Shown: positions 1 to 7,630, counted from the first letter of the stretch. The stretch: DNA of 11,055 nucleotides from Candidatus Aerophobota bacterium (GCA_021163905.1 JAGGTG010000232.1:1-11055); one strand, 5' to 3'. Notes: generated by a model not told the origin, from the letters alone. Numbers and translations are program-made.

Positions 1-218
1 ATAAGGTGGTAATAGTTCATCCGGCTGTTTAGTTTATGGGTTTTGGAGCAGAGCTAACTGCACAGATCCAGGAGAAGGCATTTGATCTGCTTGATGCACC
101 TATTGTAAGGGTAGCTGCTCCAAATGTACCTCCTCCTTCATCTCCGGTACTGGAAAAGGCATTCTTACCCAATGAGAAGGATATAATTTCTGCGGTAGAG
201 AAAATTCTTGGCTATTAA
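1..218 (+). CDS. 2-oxoacid (pyruvate-type) dehydrogenase E1 component, beta subunit, C-terminal end, with in-frame TAG
   Basis: This is the C-terminal end of a thiamine-diphosphate-dependent E1-beta subunit (transketolase C-terminal domain). With E1-alpha it decarboxylates a 2-oxoacid and passes the acyl group to the lipoyl arm of E2, which is encoded next. The visible reading frame begins KVVIVHPAV. It resumes after the stop with FMGFGAELTAQIQ, then LDAPIVRVAAPNVP and SPVLEKAFLPNE, all typical of the family's last ~75 residues. A TAG at 30-32 lies in the same frame on both sides, so this is a nonsense codon and not a frameshift. Homologues I recall usually have Lys or Arg at that place. The ATG at 36 follows but has no Shine-Dalgarno, so a separate 60-residue gene is unlikely. 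Whether the gene is broken, misread or recoded cannot be decided here. Substrate (pyruvate, acetoin or branched-chain acid) is not resolved. The stop is TAA at 216-218. Confidence 0.8.
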
Positions 219-244
219 AGCAGGAGTTAAAAGTTAATTGGTTT

Positions 245-258
245 ATCGGTTAGCCGAT
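245..258. repeat. Small perfect inverted repeat between E1-beta and E2 genes
   Basis: ATCGG at 245-249 and CCGAT at 254-258 are exact reverse complements around a TTAG loop. They lie just before the E2 ribosome binding site. In RNA this would be a 5-bp hairpin without a following T-run, so it is not a convincing terminator. A role in transcript processing or in setting relative expression is possible but unproven, and chance is a fair alternative. Confidence 0.35.
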
Positions 259-261
259 TAC

Positions 262-267
262 AGGAGG
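262..267 (+). promoter_or_regulatory. Ribosome binding site of pdhC; favours the second of two adjacent ATGs
   Basis: AGGAGG lies 2 bases before the ATG at 270 and 5 bases before the ATG at 273. The second spacing is the more usual, so translation may begin at 273 and give a protein one Met shorter. Confidence 0.6.
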
Positions 268-269
268 TT

Positions 270-1454
270 ATGATGATTAAGAAAGTTATAATGCCTAAAT
301 TAGGGGAAACTATGGAGGAAGGAGAAATAATAAAATGGTTGAAAAAAGAGGGAGATGCTGTAAAGGAAGGAGAACCTCTTCTTGAAATAGCTACTGATAA
401 GGCAAATATAGAGGTCGAGGCTACAAGTTCTGGTTATCTTAAAAAAATCTTAGTAAAGGAAGGGGATATAGTACCTATAACAAAGACCATTGCTTATATC
501 GTTGATTCTATGGATGAAGAAATTCCTCTGGAGGAGGGGGAAAGTAAAAAAGAGGTTGAGGTTTCTGATGAGAAAGAGGAGGAGAAAAAAGAGACGCCCA
601 CTCAGCTAAGAGAAGTTAAAGCTTCTCCTCTTGCCAAAAAACTTGCTCGGGAAAAGGGAGTAGATCTAACAAAGATAAAGGGAACAGGTCCGGGAGGAAG
701 GATAGTAAAAGAAGATGTTATTAAAGCTATTGAAAAGATGGCTGTTCCACAGGTAGAAAAGATAGAAGGTGAACAAAAGGAGATTGTTCCATCCCGTGTA
801 GAGAAAATAATGGCTGAGAAGATGCAACTTAGCAAAAGAGAAATTCCTCATTTTTATCTTACTGTAGAGGTTGATTTTTCTGAAGCTGTTAAGCTAAGAG
901 AGGACCTAATTGATGAGTTTGGAGATGAGATACGTATATCCTATACCGATTTTCTAATTAAAGCATGCGCAAAAGCTCTGCATAAATTGCCAAGAATAAA
1001 CTCTCACTATATACAGGGAAAGATAATTTCTTTTTCTCGTGTAAATATAGGCCTTGCTGTTGCAAGGGAGGAAGGACTGGTGGTCCCGGTGATAAAAGAT
1101 GCTCATAGAAAAGGTTTATTTGAAATTGCTAAGGAAAGAGTGGAACTTGTTAAAAAAGCCATGGAAGATAAACTCTCTCTTGATGATATAGAAGGTGGAA
1201 CCTTTACTCTATCCAATCTGGGAATGATGCAGATAAAAAATTTTGCAGCCATTATAAACCCCCCTCAAGTTTGCCTTTTAGCTACAGGAGAGATAAAAGA
1301 TAGGCCTGTAGCAATTGAGGGAGAGGTTTTTGTTGTTCCTGTAATGGAGATGACTTTATCCTGTGATCATCGTGTAGTTGATGGGTATCTTGGCTCAAAA
1401 TTCCTTCAGGAGGTTAAAAAAAATCTTGAAAAACCAGCTCTTCTTCTGGTATAA
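270..1454 (+). CDS. pdhC: Dihydrolipoamide acyltransferase, E2 of a pyruvate-type 2-oxoacid dehydrogenase complex
   Basis: E2 forms the core of the complex and transfers the acyl group from its lipoyl arm to CoA. From the ATG at 270 the protein has 394 residues. A single lipoyl domain (about 4-80) contains the lipoylation motif EIATDKANIE with Lys44. An acidic, Lys/Glu-rich linker (82-115) follows. The peripheral subunit-binding domain (about 116-152) shows ASPLAKKLAREKG and GTGPGGRIVKEDV. The catalytic acyltransferase domain runs from about 170 to the end, with the active-site motif DHRVVDG giving His367 and Asp371. One lipoyl domain and ~390 residues match a compact bacterial E2. It follows the E1-beta gene and ends 3 bases before ribE, so both are probably co-transcribed. 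The E3 gene is not in the window. Two ATGs (270, 273) compete as start. The exact 2-oxoacid cannot be read from E2 alone; pyruvate or acetoin is likelier than 2-oxoglutarate. Confidence 0.9.
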   Translation: MMIKKVIMPKLGETMEEGEIIKWLKKEGDAVKEGEPLLEIATDKANIEVEATSSGYLKKILVKEGDIVPITKTIAYIVDSMDEEIPLEEGESKKEVEVSDEKEEEKKETPTQLREVKASPLAKKLAREKGVDLTKIKGTGPGGRIVKEDVIKAIEKMAVPQVEKIEGEQKEIVPSRVEKIMAEKMQLSKREIPHFYLTVEVDFSEAVKLREDLIDEFGDEIRISYTDFLIKACAKALHKLPRINSHYIQGKIISFSRVNIGLAVAREEGLVVPVIKDAHRKGLFEIAKERVELVKKAMEDKLSLDDIEGGTFTLSNLGMMQIKNFAAIINPPQVCLLATGEIKDRPVAIEGEVFVVPVMEMTLSCDHRVVDGYLGSKFLQEVKKNLEKPALLLV

Positions 1455-1457
1455 ACC

Positions 1458-2090
1458 ATGTTTACAGGTATAGTAGAGGAAATTGGAGAAATTTCAAAGG
1501 TTAATTATTCTCCTGTTTTTGAGCTCACAATAAGTTCAAAAAAAGTGGTAAAAACCCTTAATATATCTGACAGTATCTGTGTGAATGGGGCCTGTCTTAC
1601 TGTAGTAAAAAAACAAAAGGAAAGTTTCAGTGTTCAGGTAATACCTCAAACATTAAAAAAGACAAATCTTGAAAGGCTTAATCCAGGTGATAAAGTTAAT
1701 CTGGAAAGAGCACTTCTACCAACCTCTTTTCTGGGAGGACACTTTATAACGGGAGATATAGATGGTCTTGCTATATTAAAAGATGTTAGAGAAGAAAGAG
1801 GACAAAGGGTGTTAACTTTAAAAGCCCCCTTTGAGTTGCAAAAATATATTGTAAATCAGGGAAGAGTAGCTATTGAAGGAGTTAGTCTTACTGTTGCAAA
1901 GGTGGAAGATGAAACATTTAGTGTATGCCTTATACCTTACACTCTCAATAATACAACCTTAAGGTTTTGCAAAGAGGGCGATCTTTTAAATTTAGAGGTA
2001 GATATTCTTGCTAAATATGTGGATCAAATTTTAAAATTCAGGGAAAAGGAAAAAATAACCCTTAAATTCCTGCAACAAGCAGGATATTAA
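1458..2090 (+). CDS. ribE: Riboflavin synthase, alpha chain
   Basis: It catalyses the last step of riboflavin synthesis, the dismutation of two 6,7-dimethyl-8-ribityllumazine molecules to riboflavin and a pyrimidinedione that is recycled by RibH. The 210 residues hold the two tandem lumazine-binding barrels of the family. The first starts MFTGIVEEIGEI and includes CVNGACLTVV. The second (about 98-195) includes FITGDIDGLA and EGVSLTV. Length is normal (about 200-220). The ATG lies 3 bases after the E2 stop and has no clear Shine-Dalgarno, so translation is probably coupled to pdhC. It opens a riboflavin block ribE-ribBA-ribH. No FMN riboswitch is possible directly upstream because pdhC fills that space. 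The family is also called ribC in some species. Confidence 0.93.
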   Translation: MFTGIVEEIGEISKVNYSPVFELTISSKKVVKTLNISDSICVNGACLTVVKKQKESFSVQVIPQTLKKTNLERLNPGDKVNLERALLPTSFLGGHFITGDIDGLAILKDVREERGQRVLTLKAPFELQKYIVNQGRVAIEGVSLTVAKVEDETFSVCLIPYTLNNTTLRFCKEGDLLNLEVDILAKYVDQILKFREKEKITLKFLQQAGY

Positions 2091-2106
2091 AACAAAAGAG
2101 GCCTTT

Positions 2107-3363
2107 ATGAATGCGAATAGTCTAAATGATCTTAATAGTATAGAGGAAGTTCTGGATGATTTTAAGAGGGGAAAGATAGCTATTGTTGTTGACGATAAGG
2201 ATAGAGAAAACGAAGGAGATTTTGTAATTCCCGCCTCCTGTGTTACTCCGGAAATTATAAACTTTATGGCAAAATATGGAAGAGGTCTTATATGTATAGC
2301 AATTACTCCTCAGCGAGCAAAGCAGTTGAACTTATCACCTATGGTTAATGATAACACTTCCCTTAAGGGAACTCCTTTTACTATCTCCGTTGATCTGAAA
2401 AAAGGGACAACTACCGGTATTTCTGCCTATGATCGAGCCAAAACAATAAAGGCTATAATTGATCCTGATACGAAAAGTGACGATCTTGCAAGGCCTGGAC
2501 ATGTCTTTCCTCTTATTGCCCGAGAAGGAGGAGTTCTGGTAAGAGCCGGGCATACTGAGGCAGCTGTTGATCTTGCCAGACTTGCCGGATTTTATCCTGC
2601 CGGTGTTATCTGTGAGATAATGGATGATGATGGTCATATGGCAAGGCTTTCTAAACTTATAAAACTTGCTAGAGAACATAATATAAAAATATGCACGGTA
2701 GCTGATCTTATAAGCTACAGATGGAGAAAAGAAAAACTCGTAAGAAGAGAAGTTACAACTCACCTGCCCACCGCTTACGGAGAATTTACCCTTGTAGCTT
2801 ATCGAACCCTTATCGAAGGCAGAGTTCATGTAGCACTTGTAAAAGGAGAGGTCAGTGGAAAAGAGAATGTAGTTGTTAGAGTACATTCCCAATGTTTAAC
2901 CGGCGATGTTTTTAAATCACTTCGTTGCGATTGTGGACAGCAACTGGAGGCTGCTCTTAGAATTATATCCAAGGAACCCTGCGGTGTTCTGCTTTACCTA
3001 AATCAAGAAGGAAGAGGAATTGGACTTTTAAACAAGCTCCGTGCCTATCAACTACAGGATAATGGAATGGATACTGTAGAGGCAAATGAAAAGCTTGGTT
3101 TTCCTCCTGATCTTAGAGATTACGGAATTGGGGCCCAGATCTTAGCAGACCTTGGACTGCATCGGATAAAACTTCTAACCAACAATCCTCGTAAAATTGT
3201 TGGTTTAAAAGGGTATGGATTGGAAGTCGTAGAGCGAATACCCCTTGAAATAAAGCCAAATAGTATTAACAGAGCTTACCTGGAAACAAAAAAGAAAAAG
3301 CTGGGACATCTTTTGAACCTTGATTTTAATATACCCGAAGGAGAAAAAAGTGAAAGTTTATAA
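2107..3363 (+). CDS. ribBA: Bifunctional 3,4-dihydroxy-2-butanone-4-phosphate synthase / GTP cyclohydrolase II
   Basis: This fusion supplies both precursors of riboflavin. The N-terminal RibB domain (about 1-205) makes 3,4-dihydroxy-2-butanone 4-phosphate from ribulose 5-phosphate. Its acidic loop DDKDRENEGDF is at 29-39, and RAGHTEAAVDLARLAG includes His149. The C-terminal RibA domain (about 206-400) opens GTP to the diaminopyrimidine. Cys263, Cys274 and Cys276 (SQCLTGD and RCDCGQQLE) have the 11+2 spacing of its zinc ligands, and NQEGRGIGL and LRDYGIGAQIL are also present. The 418 residues match the usual fused enzyme and both halves keep their key motifs, so both activities are expected. 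AGAGG at 2097-2101 serves the ATG. The gene lies 16 bases after ribE and its end overlaps ribH by 14 bases. The last ~18 residues, after the cyclohydrolase fold, are not conserved sequence that I recognise. Confidence 0.95.
   Translation: MNANSLNDLNSIEEVLDDFKRGKIAIVVDDKDRENEGDFVIPASCVTPEIINFMAKYGRGLICIAITPQRAKQLNLSPMVNDNTSLKGTPFTISVDLKKGTTTGISAYDRAKTIKAIIDPDTKSDDLARPGHVFPLIAREGGVLVRAGHTEAAVDLARLAGFYPAGVICEIMDDDGHMARLSKLIKLAREHNIKICTVADLISYRWRKEKLVRREVTTHLPTAYGEFTLVAYRTLIEGRVHVALVKGEVSGKENVVVRVHSQCLTGDVFKSLRCDCGQQLEAALRIISKEPCGVLLYLNQEGRGIGLLNKLRAYQLQDNGMDTVEANEKLGFPPDLRDYGIGAQILADLGLHRIKLLTNNPRKIVGLKGYGLEVVERIPLEIKPNSINRAYLETKKKKLGHLLNLDFNIPEGEKSESL
3338..3343 (+). promoter_or_regulatory. Ribosome binding site that fixes the GTG start of ribH
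   Basis: AAGGAG inside the end of ribBA lies 6 bases before the GTG at 3350. The in-frame ATG at 3320 lacks such a site and would add ten residues not found in the family. Confidence 0.7.
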
Positions 3364-3817
3364 AGGGAAAATTACAGCAGAGGGATTTAAATTTGGGATA
3401 GTTGTTTCTCGGTATAATGAGTTTATTACAAATAAGCTTCTGGAAGGTGCCCTGGATGCCCTCAAAAGGCATGGAGCAAAGGAGGAGAATATTGAAATAG
3501 CCTGGGTCCCGGGGAGCTTTGAGATTCCTGCTGTTGCATCCAAAATGTTAAATCAAAAAAAATTTAATGCTATCATCTGCTTAGGAGCAGTATTAAGAGG
3601 AGCTACTCCTCATTATGAATTAGTTTCAGGGCAGGTTGCAAGAGCTATTTCCACCCTTGCAACTCAAGCCGGTGTTCCCGTGATATTTGGAATAGTTACT
3701 GCAGATACTCTTGAACAGGCTATCGAGAGAGCTGGAACCAAACTTGGTAACAGAGGATGGGATGCTGCAATTTCTGCAATGGAGATGATCGATCTTTACT
3801 CCCAGATAAAGGGCTGA
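3350..3817 (+). CDS. ribH: 6,7-Dimethyl-8-ribityllumazine synthase (lumazine synthase, beta chain)
   Basis: It condenses 5-amino-6-ribitylaminouracil with dihydroxybutanone phosphate to give the substrate of RibE. The family forms pentamers or 60-mer capsids. With the GTG start the protein has 155 residues, the normal size, and starts at the usual beta-strand (VKVYKGKITAEG). Motifs in order are VVSRYNEFITNKLLEGA, WVPGSFEIPAVA, CLGAVLRGATPHYE with catalytic His88, and PVIFGIVTADTLEQA followed by GNRGWDAAISAMEM. Translation is probably coupled to ribBA by the 14-base overlap. A longer version from the ATG at 3320 is possible but less likely. No ribD (deaminase/reductase) is present beside these genes, so that step must be encoded elsewhere. 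Confidence 0.94.
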   Translation: MKVYKGKITAEGFKFGIVVSRYNEFITNKLLEGALDALKRHGAKEENIEIAWVPGSFEIPAVASKMLNQKKFNAIICLGAVLRGATPHYELVSGQVARAISTLATQAGVPVIFGIVTADTLEQAIERAGTKLGNRGWDAAISAMEMIDLYSQIKG

Positions 3818-3822
3818 CTAAG

Positions 3823-4701
3823 TTGCACGAACCAGGTGTTCGCACTCTCATAAAGTGGGCCACCTGCTACTTAAAAAGTAAGAAAATAGATTCTCCCAGG
3901 TTAACAGCAGAACTAATTGCTGAGAAAATTATAGGAAAAAAAAGAGTCTGGTTTTATATTGGTTCTGAAATATCTGTGGATAAAGAAAAGGCATTATTAT
4001 TTAAAAGAGAGATAAGAAGGCGCGCCCGGGGAGTTCCACTTGCCTATATCACCGGTGAGCAGCAATTTATGGGGTATAAATTTTTTATTCCGCCGGGTGT
4101 TTATATTCCAAGAGCTGATACCGAAGTTGTTGTGGAAAAGTGTATTGAGATTCTCAACAGGATAGCAAACCACCACTCACCAATAGTAATTGATCTTGGA
4201 ACAGGAAGTGGTAGCATTGCTATCAGTATAACAAAAAAAATAAAAAATGCATTTGTTTATGCTATTGATATATCTTCTTTAGCTATAAAAGTAGCAAAAT
4301 GCAATGCTAAGTCCAATAAAGTTCAAAAAAGGATAGAATTTCTATTAGGAGACCTTTTCCTTCCCCTTGAATTTAAGAATCTGGAAAACAGGGTTGATCT
4401 TATAGTTTCCAATCCTCCCTATATTGAGAGAAAACAAATGAGATTTCTGCCGCCTGAGGTTAAAAAAGAACCGGATTTTGCTCTTAATGGAGGTAAAGAA
4501 GGGTTAAACTTTTATAAAAGAATTATTCCTGAGAGCTTAAAGTGGTTAAAAAAAGGAGGAAATCTGGTATTAGAGGTAGGATACAATCAAGCTGATAAAG
4601 TAAAAAAGATAGTAGAAATGAAGAAAAACTTATTTACCCCTGTGCAAATTATAAATGATTTAAATGGCAATCCAAGGGTAGTGGTTACCTCCAAAAAATA
4701 A
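3823..4701 (+). CDS. prmC: Peptide chain release factor N5-glutamine methyltransferase
   Basis: PrmC uses S-adenosylmethionine to methylate the Gln of the GGQ motif in release factors 1 and 2, which raises termination efficiency. A helical N-terminal domain (about 1-75, with LIKWATCYLKSKKIDSPRL) recognises the factor. The Rossmann methyltransferase domain shows IPRADTEVVVE, the SAM-binding DLGTGSGS at 124-131, and the catalytic NPPY at 197-200. I place the start at TTG 3823, five bases after ribH, with a weak AAAGGG upstream. That gives 292 residues, the usual size. The ATG at 3757 would overlap ribH by 61 bases and add 22 unrelated residues. A CTG at 3814 cannot be excluded. The gene is often next to prfA in other genomes. 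Here it sits between riboflavin and cell-wall genes, so position says little about function. Confidence 0.88.
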   Translation: MHEPGVRTLIKWATCYLKSKKIDSPRLTAELIAEKIIGKKRVWFYIGSEISVDKEKALLFKREIRRRARGVPLAYITGEQQFMGYKFFIPPGVYIPRADTEVVVEKCIEILNRIANHHSPIVIDLGTGSGSIAISITKKIKNAFVYAIDISSLAIKVAKCNAKSNKVQKRIEFLLGDLFLPLEFKNLENRVDLIVSNPPYIERKQMRFLPPEVKKEPDFALNGGKEGLNFYKRIIPESLKWLKKGGNLVLEVGYNQADKVKKIVEMKKNLFTPVQIINDLNGNPRVVVTSKK

Positions 4702-4713
4702 TTTATAGATAAA

Positions 4714-6495
4714 GTGTCCATTAATTACCGATTTATAGAAAAAACAAATCTCAAATACGAGCGAAGGATAAAAGTTTTAGTGGGGGTAATCCTCTTTATT
4801 TTTTTAGTTATCTTAATAAGAGTTGGCTGGCTACAAATTGTAGAAGGAGAAAAATTCCTTAGATTATCACAAACCGCTCGCCTTCGCCTGATTCCACTTG
4901 CCAATCCTCGAGGGTTAATTGTAGATAGAAATGAAAGGGTAATTGCTGATAATACAGCCTCATTCTCTATAGGAGTTATCCCCGAAAGTCTTGAAAATCC
5001 TGAAAAAACTCTTTTAAAATTAAAAAGTATTTTCCCTGACATTGACTTGAGAAAAGCCGAGGTTAAAGTTAAAAAAGTTAAAAATCCCTTTCGCCCTGTT
5101 GTACTTAAGGAAGGAATTGACATCAGTAAGGTTACCTATATTGAAGAAAGAGGGGAAGAGTTCCCCTCAGTTGTAATTCTGTCTCAACCTGTAAGAAGCT
5201 ATCCTTATGGGAAATTACTGTCTCATATTGTTGGTTATCTGGGTGAGGTTAACAAAAATGAATTAAAGAATCTATCCTTTTTAGGAGTAGAAGCAGGTGA
5301 TCTTGTAGGTAAGATGGGAATTGAGGAAGTATATAACTCCTATCTTCAGGGTGAAAAGGGAGGAAGACAGGTAGAGGTGGATGTATATGGTAGAGTATTA
5401 AAAACGATTTTTCAAAAGGACCCTCTTCCGGGAGATACTGTTTATTTGACAATAGATGTTAATATCCAGAAAATAGCTCGTGAAGAAATGGGAAATAGAA
5501 AAGGTGTTGTAATTATAGCTAACCCTTATACAGGGGAAATACTCAGTATGCTCAGTTTACCATCTTTTGATCCCAATCTTTTTGCCAGGGGAATATCCGG
5601 TGAGAAATGGTTGGAGTTATCCAGAAATCCGGAAAATCCTCTGGAAAACAGAGCTGTAAGAGGAGAATATCCCCCTGCTTCTACCTTTAAAATAGTCCTT
5701 GTAACAGCTGCACTGGAAACCGGGAAAGCAACCCCTTTTACAAAATTTTATTGCCCCGGATATTATAAAATTGGAAAAAGAATCTTTAAATGCTGGAAGA
5801 AAGAAGGACACGGATGGCTGAACTTAAAAGATGCACTTATCCATTCCTGTGATGTTTACTTTTATCAATTAGGTTTAAAATTAGGAGTTAAAAATATAAT
5901 CCATTATGCAAGATTATTTGGTCTTGGGAAACCCACCGGTATAGACCTTGGTTCAGAGAAAAAGGGATTTCTTCCCACCCCTGAATGGAAAGAAAAGCTA
6001 TACAAAGAGGTCTGGTACCCAGGAGATACAGCTAATTTATCAATTGGACAGGGCTACATTCTGGTAACTCCTATCCAGATGTTGGACTTAATAAGTGCTG
6101 TAGCCAATGGTGGTTATCTTGTTAGACCACATCTGGTTAAAAAAATTGTTGATGAAAATGGTAACACTGTATTTAACTTTACTCCAGAAAAAGTTAAAAA
6201 AATCCCTATTTCAAAATCAACTCTTGAGTTTCTCCATGAAGCTTTAGCCGGGGTTGTAAAAAGAGGAACAGGGTGGAGAGCGAACAATAAAGTGGTTAAA
6301 ATAGCCGGGAAAACAGGAACCGCGCAACTGGCAGGCGATAAGAATCCCCATAACTGGTTTATAGGATACGCCCCTGCTGATAATCCTAAATTATCAATAG
6401 TAGTCCTTGTTGAAAACAAGAAGGAGGAAATCTCTATTGCCCCTCAAATAGCTGGAAGGATCCTTTCAAGAATATTTGATAATACTGAAAAATAA
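4714..6495 (+). CDS. mrdA: Penicillin-binding protein 2, class B peptidoglycan DD-transpeptidase of the elongasome
   Basis: PBP2 cross-links peptidoglycan during lateral growth together with RodA, which is encoded next. The 593 residues give a short cytoplasmic N-terminus, one membrane anchor (about 19-41, VLVGVILFIFLVILI), a pedestal/dimerisation region (about 55-220, with NPRGLIVDRN) and the transpeptidase domain (about 245-590). Catalytic motifs are SxxK at Ser323-Lys326 (PASTFK), SxN-type Ser378-Cys379-Asp380, and KTG at 533-535. Cys347, Cys360, His366 and Cys379 resemble the zinc site known in other PBP2 proteins. The start is a GTG 12 bases after prmC with no evident Shine-Dalgarno. No upstream alternative exists because the prmC stop is in the same frame. 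Together with rodA this is the classical mrdA-mrdB pair. mreBCD are not adjacent. Confidence 0.93.
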   Translation: MSINYRFIEKTNLKYERRIKVLVGVILFIFLVILIRVGWLQIVEGEKFLRLSQTARLRLIPLANPRGLIVDRNERVIADNTASFSIGVIPESLENPEKTLLKLKSIFPDIDLRKAEVKVKKVKNPFRPVVLKEGIDISKVTYIEERGEEFPSVVILSQPVRSYPYGKLLSHIVGYLGEVNKNELKNLSFLGVEAGDLVGKMGIEEVYNSYLQGEKGGRQVEVDVYGRVLKTIFQKDPLPGDTVYLTIDVNIQKIAREEMGNRKGVVIIANPYTGEILSMLSLPSFDPNLFARGISGEKWLELSRNPENPLENRAVRGEYPPASTFKIVLVTAALETGKATPFTKFYCPGYYKIGKRIFKCWKKEGHGWLNLKDALIHSCDVYFYQLGLKLGVKNIIHYARLFGLGKPTGIDLGSEKKGFLPTPEWKEKLYKEVWYPGDTANLSIGQGYILVTPIQMLDLISAVANGGYLVRPHLVKKIVDENGNTVFNFTPEKVKKIPISKSTLEFLHEALAGVVKRGTGWRANNKVVKIAGKTGTAQLAGDKNPHNWFIGYAPADNPKLSIVVLVENKKEEISIAPQIAGRILSRIFDNTEK

Positions 6496-6531
6496 TATAA
6501 TTTTCAGGAAAAGGAGGATAAATCGGGAAAA

Positions 6532-7599
6532 ATGTGGTTATCCAAGAAAAAGTTAGACTGGTGGTTAATAATTCCAGTTTTTTTTCTTCTTGCCTGGAGT
6601 ATAATCCATCTTTATACCATATGTGTTGGTACATCTTACTATTATTTTCAACGACAGCTCATATGGATAGGAATAGGGACCTTCCTTTTATTTCTCTTCT
6701 ACATTTTACCGGACACCATCTGGTTTAAGCTAAGTTATATTGGATATATAGCAATAGCCATCTTGCTTATAGCGGTCCTCATGAAAAAAGAGGCTATTTA
6801 TGGAGCTAAAAGATGGCTGGAGATAGGTTTTATTAGATTTCAACCTTCTGAATTTGCAAAACTAATCCTTATTTTATCTCTGGCAAGAATTTTATCCAAT
6901 CGTAAAGAGATAGGGTGGAAAATAACCATCATATCCTTTCTGCTCACTCTTTTTTTATCTCTTTTAATAGCTGCCCAACCAGATCTTGGAACAGCCCTAA
7001 TTTTTCTCAGTTTATGGTTTGTCCTCATATTTGTTTCTGGTATTTCCCTGCGTAAATTTTTAATCATTATTGGAACAATACTCACCTTATTCCCTATTTC
7101 CTATACCTTTCTGCTTCCCTACCAGAAAATGCGAATTTTAACTTTCCTGGAACCTCAAAGAGATCCCCTTGGGGCAGGATGGAGCACTCTCCAATCAAAA
7201 ATAGCTCTTGGTTCAGGAGGCTTACTGGGTAAAGGTATAGGAGGAGCAGCACATACCAAGTTAAGGTATTTGCCTCAACCCTTCACCGATTTTATTTTCT
7301 CCAGTATAGGGGAAGAATGGGGATTTTTAGGAGTTCTTACAATAATAACCGCATTTATCGTCATGGTTATTCGAGGAATTATTTTAGGCTTGAGGGAAGG
7401 TAACAGTTTTTCCGGACTTTTTATTACAGGATTTACCGTTTTAATTGCTATCCAAGCGTTTATAAACATGGGTATGGCCTCGGGGATTATTCCTGTTACA
7501 GGAGTACCTCTACCATTTGTAAGTTACGGTGGAAGCTCCATTTTCTTATTTTTGTGTGGGGTGGGTATAATTTTGTCCTTTAGCAAAAGAGGGAGCTAA
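6532..7599 (+). CDS. rodA: RodA, SEDS-family peptidoglycan glycosyltransferase
   Basis: RodA polymerises lipid II into glycan strands in the cytoplasmic membrane, acting with PBP2. The 355 residues contain about ten hydrophobic segments, starting near 10-30, 39-60 and 65-84. The conserved stretches are GAKRWLEIG...FQPSEFAKL, AAQPDLGTALIF, a large outer loop with GAGWSTLQSKIALGSGG, and LPQPFTDFIFSSIGEEWGF. The Asp of TDFIF (Asp253) matches the residue essential for polymerase activity in characterised RodA proteins. The signature PLPFVSYGGSS is near the C-terminus. The context beside PBP2 favours RodA over FtsW or SpoVE. AAGGAGG at 6511-6517 is 14 bases from the ATG, longer than usual, but no nearer in-frame start exists. 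The stop lies just before a new promoter, and a hairpin there could end this transcript. Confidence 0.94.
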   Translation: MWLSKKKLDWWLIIPVFFLLAWSIIHLYTICVGTSYYYFQRQLIWIGIGTFLLFLFYILPDTIWFKLSYIGYIAIAILLIAVLMKKEAIYGAKRWLEIGFIRFQPSEFAKLILILSLARILSNRKEIGWKITIISFLLTLFLSLLIAAQPDLGTALIFLSLWFVLIFVSGISLRKFLIIIGTILTLFPISYTFLLPYQKMRILTFLEPQRDPLGAGWSTLQSKIALGSGGLLGKGIGGAAHTKLRYLPQPFTDFIFSSIGEEWGFLGVLTIITAFIVMVIRGIILGLREGNSFSGLFITGFTVLIAIQAFINMGMASGIIPVTGVPLPFVSYGGSSIFLFLCGVGIILSFSKRGS

Positions 7600-7601
7600 A
7601 G

Positions 7602-7630
7602 TTGACATAAAATGGTTACTGGAGTATATT
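7602..7630 (+). promoter_or_regulatory. Sigma-70-type promoter of the aminotransferase-leuC unit
   Basis: A perfect TTGACA (7602-7607) is followed by 17 bases and TATATT (7625-7630). Transcription would begin near 7637, giving a leader of roughly 46 bases before the ATG at 7683. It sits right after the rodA stop, so it starts a new unit. The call rests on motif match and position only. Confidence 0.75.

Noticed and set aside
36..218. A separate 60-residue gene starting at the ATG at 36
   Set aside because: No ribosome binding site precedes it, and the sequence is the exact continuation of the E1-beta family frame on both sides of the TAG.
2335..2892. A 185-codon frame on the minus strand within ribBA
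   Set aside because: It lies wholly inside a well-conserved gene, has no recognisable motif and has low-complexity composition. It is a shadow.
3320..3349. ATG at 3320 as ribH start
   Set aside because: It would add ten residues absent from the family, and lacks the AAGGAG that precedes GTG 3350.
3757..3822. ATG at 3757 as prmC start
   Set aside because: It would overlap ribH by 61 bases, and the added residues are out-of-frame ribH sequence, not PrmC-like.
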